This document shows, piece by piece, positions 61,901 to 64,000 of a stretch of DNA of 64,000 bases. Position 1 is the stretch's first letter. The number at the start of each line of letters is the position of its first letter. This DNA comes from Odontesthes bonariensis (taxonomy: Eukaryota > Chordata > Actinopteri > Atheriniformes > Atherinopsidae), in assembly GCF_027942865.1 (NCBI RefSeq), contig NC_134519.1, positions 23,470,248 through 23,534,247 on the forward strand, in the 5' to 3' direction. Below the pieces are notes generated by a model. It was not told where the DNA came from. It saw only the letters and a list, made by a program, of their open reading frames with translations, and did not search any database. Position numbers and translations under genes: made by a program.

Positions 61901-62987
61901 GACAGTGATTGAATTGTGTCACCCTGTAACCTCACCCATCTTTGTTGAAATCCAGCACAGCCAGATCGTAGCCGAAAGACGAGGCCAATCCCTCCCCCTC
62001 CAAGATGAACTCCTTAACCAAGATGTTGGTCAAATCTCCGCCTTTCTTCAGCAGCACCACCGCGCCACTGTGGTTTGCTCTGGGAGCTCCCGCCACCACC
62101 GTCAGCTGGCCCTTCTTGGTCAAACTCTTCCCTGAGTCCAGAGAAAATCCTGACAGAAGGAAACAACAACAAAAAAAGAGTGCTTTCGTCGTCAAGCATC
62201 AGTGTACGCTCTTTTGGGGTCATGGTGAAGTAAAGAGATATTTTTACCCAGGTAGCTGTTGGTAGGAACAGGAACCAGGTCAGGGTTCAGTTTTTTCTCA
62301 TCAGCTGTCTCAAACGGCCCATCGAAATAGATGCCCATGCTGTAGAGAGTGTCATTCCTTTGCTCCATGTGAACCTCACCTTAATAAAAGAAGGGGAGAT
62401 GAGAGGAGATGAGATGAGATGTGTGACTTGCGATAAAAGTATGCACACAACGAAGTAACCCTTACGAAGGAGTCATCTTAAAGGAATGACTGAAAAAGCA
62501 TCAGCTGCAAAATTCACTGTTTTCATCAAAAATCATGCCGACTAAATAAATAGAAACATAAGCAGCATTCTCCTGTTAATATTCATAACTACATGGCGCG
62601 CATGCACACATTCACAGACACACAAAACTACCTTTCCAGTTGTAAGCTCCGGGAGCTCCAAAGATGAGGTAATGGTAGTCCTTATCAAAAACAGCGGAGA
62701 GGCCCTGCTGGCAGGAGCCAAACAGCTCGTGGCCTATGTTCCGGCCTTTACAAAAATGCCAGTTGTCTCCCTCTTCGGGCGATGTCGTGTCGATGGTCAA
62801 GTCTTGACCCAGCACGTAGCAGCGACCGATGATGGCACGGGTATTAGCACTTGGGTTCACGTTCTGGTAGCGATGGGCACAAGTCTGCCAAGGAAACAGA
62901 ACAACATAATTGACTACAAAAACATTTCTGACAGGTACCAGTCGGAACAATTTAATAATGATGTTGGTAATAATGAGTTGAAAAGTT

Positions 62988-63028
<41 letters not shown>

Positions 63029-63342
63029 TATATAAAGGCAGCCTTACCACAACCTTGCCGCCTGGCCCTTGACTGTTGACAGTCACCCCCATCCATTGGT
63101 TTTCTTTGATGTCTTCCTCGGTTTCTACACAAGCACAGATGACGGAAGAATCGTCAGTTTTAGTTTTGATAAAACATTTCAAATTTCCCTTAAATGTATC
63201 TCCACGGGACTCACCCTGATTATCAAAGATAACTCTCGTGCAGGCTTTGGTGGTGGAGCTCATGTCACAGCTGTAGAGCCCTCCTGTCACTTTAGACCGT
63301 TGACCATTCAAGGCTTTTGCTCTTGGCGCGCCAATCAGCAGT
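55928..63342 (-). CDS. itga6: Integrin alpha-6-type subunit (5' end outside window)
   Basis: The visible CDS with the B tail covers about 1038 codons. Integrin alpha-6 pairs with beta-1 or beta-4 as a laminin receptor at the basal cell surface. The beta-propeller blades begin at LLIGAPRAKAL, with calcium-binding loops near FNKDGWEDI, INQDGYQDF and LDRNSYPDL. The exon 62248-62379 (ending VPVPTNSYLG) corresponds to the human X1 segment. Thigh and calf regions follow, with a furin site TRRRRAAE in exon 58051-58143 that would split heavy and light chains. The membrane span is VPWWIILLSILFGLLLLALL, followed by AFLLWK. The laminin-binding group (ITGA3/6/7) fits best, and the B tail (KVPSYNAVRIRREERAI) points to ITGA6. 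The signal peptide and first blade are not in the window. Confidence 0.94.
56713..56791 (-). CDS. itga6: Alternative cytoplasmic-tail exon A of the integrin gene
   Basis: After a CCTCTCCTCAG acceptor the exon reads CGVFEKKNKEDTS... and ends KLTSNA and a TAA (CDS to 56723). A GTAAAA donor follows ten bases later, so it can be a cassette exon carrying its own stop. The ending resembles human alpha-6A (...ERLTSDA), and its position between the membrane exon and tail B matches the human order. It is about 13 residues shorter than human 6A, and the membrane-proximal GFFKR is replaced by GVFEK. Confidence 0.82.
62991..63029. repeat. (TA)n microsatellite
   Basis: About 17 TA units ending 19 bases from exon 63048-63124, in an integrin intron. 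Confidence 0.95.
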
Positions 63343-64000
63343 CTACAACAGACATATAAATCCAATCAAGTCTTCCACTTACACATGAAATGATCACACA
63401 TTCCAGTCAGTACAGTGCCGCACAGTAGCCATATTCACACACCAAACTCCTTGACATCCCAACAACCTCAAAGACCCCTTTCAGTCTTTCCTGGGGATGT
63501 TTGAACCGGGCTTTCTACTGTATTGAACCACACTCTCTACACACAGGCACTCCCTTTGTGGGCAGAGAAGAAGGGAAACTGCCACACCCAAGCTTTGACG
63601 ATGGACATCCAGTTCTCTGGATCAATCTTCTGTGAAGGTTTACAGCAAGAAACGAGCAGATGCAAACAGTCAAAAAACTGTTTTGCTTTGTCTGTCCGAT
63701 AACTTTGAGAGCTAATGTTGTACAGCACCAAGTTGTCACCAGATGAGATTAAGCAAAGCCATTTTTAGCTGTAAAACAAAGCATCCTTACATACACAGAG
63801 CATCTGGGAGGGAATTTACAGAGACATACTGTATGACAGTGGGAAGAGCTAAGGTCTAATGCGATCAGCATGTTTGCAATGCAAACTAAATGGAAGAAGA
63901 TGTCAAACTATTGAGCCAACTTGCTGAGACAGAAGGAATCACAATGAATGCTGACAAAAGGCACGTATGATAAGAATTAGCAAAGAACAACAAATGTTTT
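63343..64000 (-). other. Integrin intron or upstream sequence, no exon seen
   Basis: The first integrin exon(s), encoding the signal peptide and the start of the beta-propeller, should lie on this side. No match to the expected RKYGDPGSLFGFS-like motif was found on the minus strand. The stretch is therefore read as intron, with the gene continuing beyond 64000. Confidence 0.6.

Larger units (their letters stand above)
55928..63342 (-). other. itga6: Exon map of the integrin gene
   Basis: Coding exons in transcript order: 63342-63215, 63124-63048, 62884-62632, 62379-62248, 62149-61936, 61844-61651, 61560-61463, 60922-60795, 60714-60625, 60502-60441, 60283-60114, 60031-59888, 59769-59657, 59535-59379, 59288-59205, 59119-59040, 58863-58789, 58697-58595, 58444-58277, 58203-58177, 58143-58051, 57943-57833, 57673-57578, 57116-56991, then alternative tails A (56791-56723) or B (56119-55928). 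All junctions are in phase. The 27-nt exon 58203-58177 (TSKDYELNE) is unusually short. Confidence 0.86.

Overview
The window is vertebrate nuclear DNA, almost certainly from a ray-finned (teleost) fish. Coding sequence is split into many short exons with GT-AG splice sites, and the introns are small and full of microsatellites and short DNA-transposon remnants. The translated exons align by eye with vertebrate families. No bacterial, organellar or viral gene is visible. Family assignments rest on remembered human proteins. Exon edges were placed by reading splice sites and checking codon phase; the three complete genes close to whole codons.

Layout: (1) 193-1298, plus strand: the last four exons of an outer-arm axonemal dynein heavy chain (DNAH9/11/17 group). 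(2) 2400-12625, minus: a ZAK/MAP3K20-type MAP3K of 678 residues whose tail is the stress-sensing ZAK-beta type, greatly enlarged by internal repeats, with no SAM-domain exons. (3) 15382-38241, minus: a complete 30-exon rapgef4 (Epac2) gene encoding 997 residues, including one AT-AC (U12-type) intron. (4) 38242-46161: intergenic DNA. (5) 46162-54907, plus: a complete 18-exon neurabin-type gene (1364 residues; PP1 docking motif, PDZ, coiled coil, SAM). (6) 55928-63342, minus: an integrin alpha-6-type gene lacking its first exon(s), with both alternative cytoplasmic-tail exons (A and B).

From memory, human 2q31 has ITGA6-PDK1-RAPGEF4-MAP3K20-CDCA7, all on one strand. Here itga6, rapgef4 and map3k20 keep that order and relative orientation, a neurabin gene on the other strand sits where PDK1 would be, and a dynein heavy chain sits where CDCA7 would be. 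A dynein next to a RAPGEF recalls the paralogous human 7p15 block (DNAH11-CDCA7L-RAPGEF5). The window therefore looks like one copy of a HOX-linked duplicated block with its own pattern of gene losses.

The most notable points are the repeat-expanded ZAK-beta tail, the altered GFFKR motifs in both integrin tails, the AT-AC intron in rapgef4, a transposon whose end seems to supply the branch point for the last neurabin exon, and two convergent gene pairs whose poly(A) signals lie within about 100 bases of each other. No RNA gene, CRISPR array or wholly new system was found. The five genes share no single pathway, although ZAK, Epac2, neurabin and integrin alpha-6 all belong to signalling or cytoskeleton/adhesion families.
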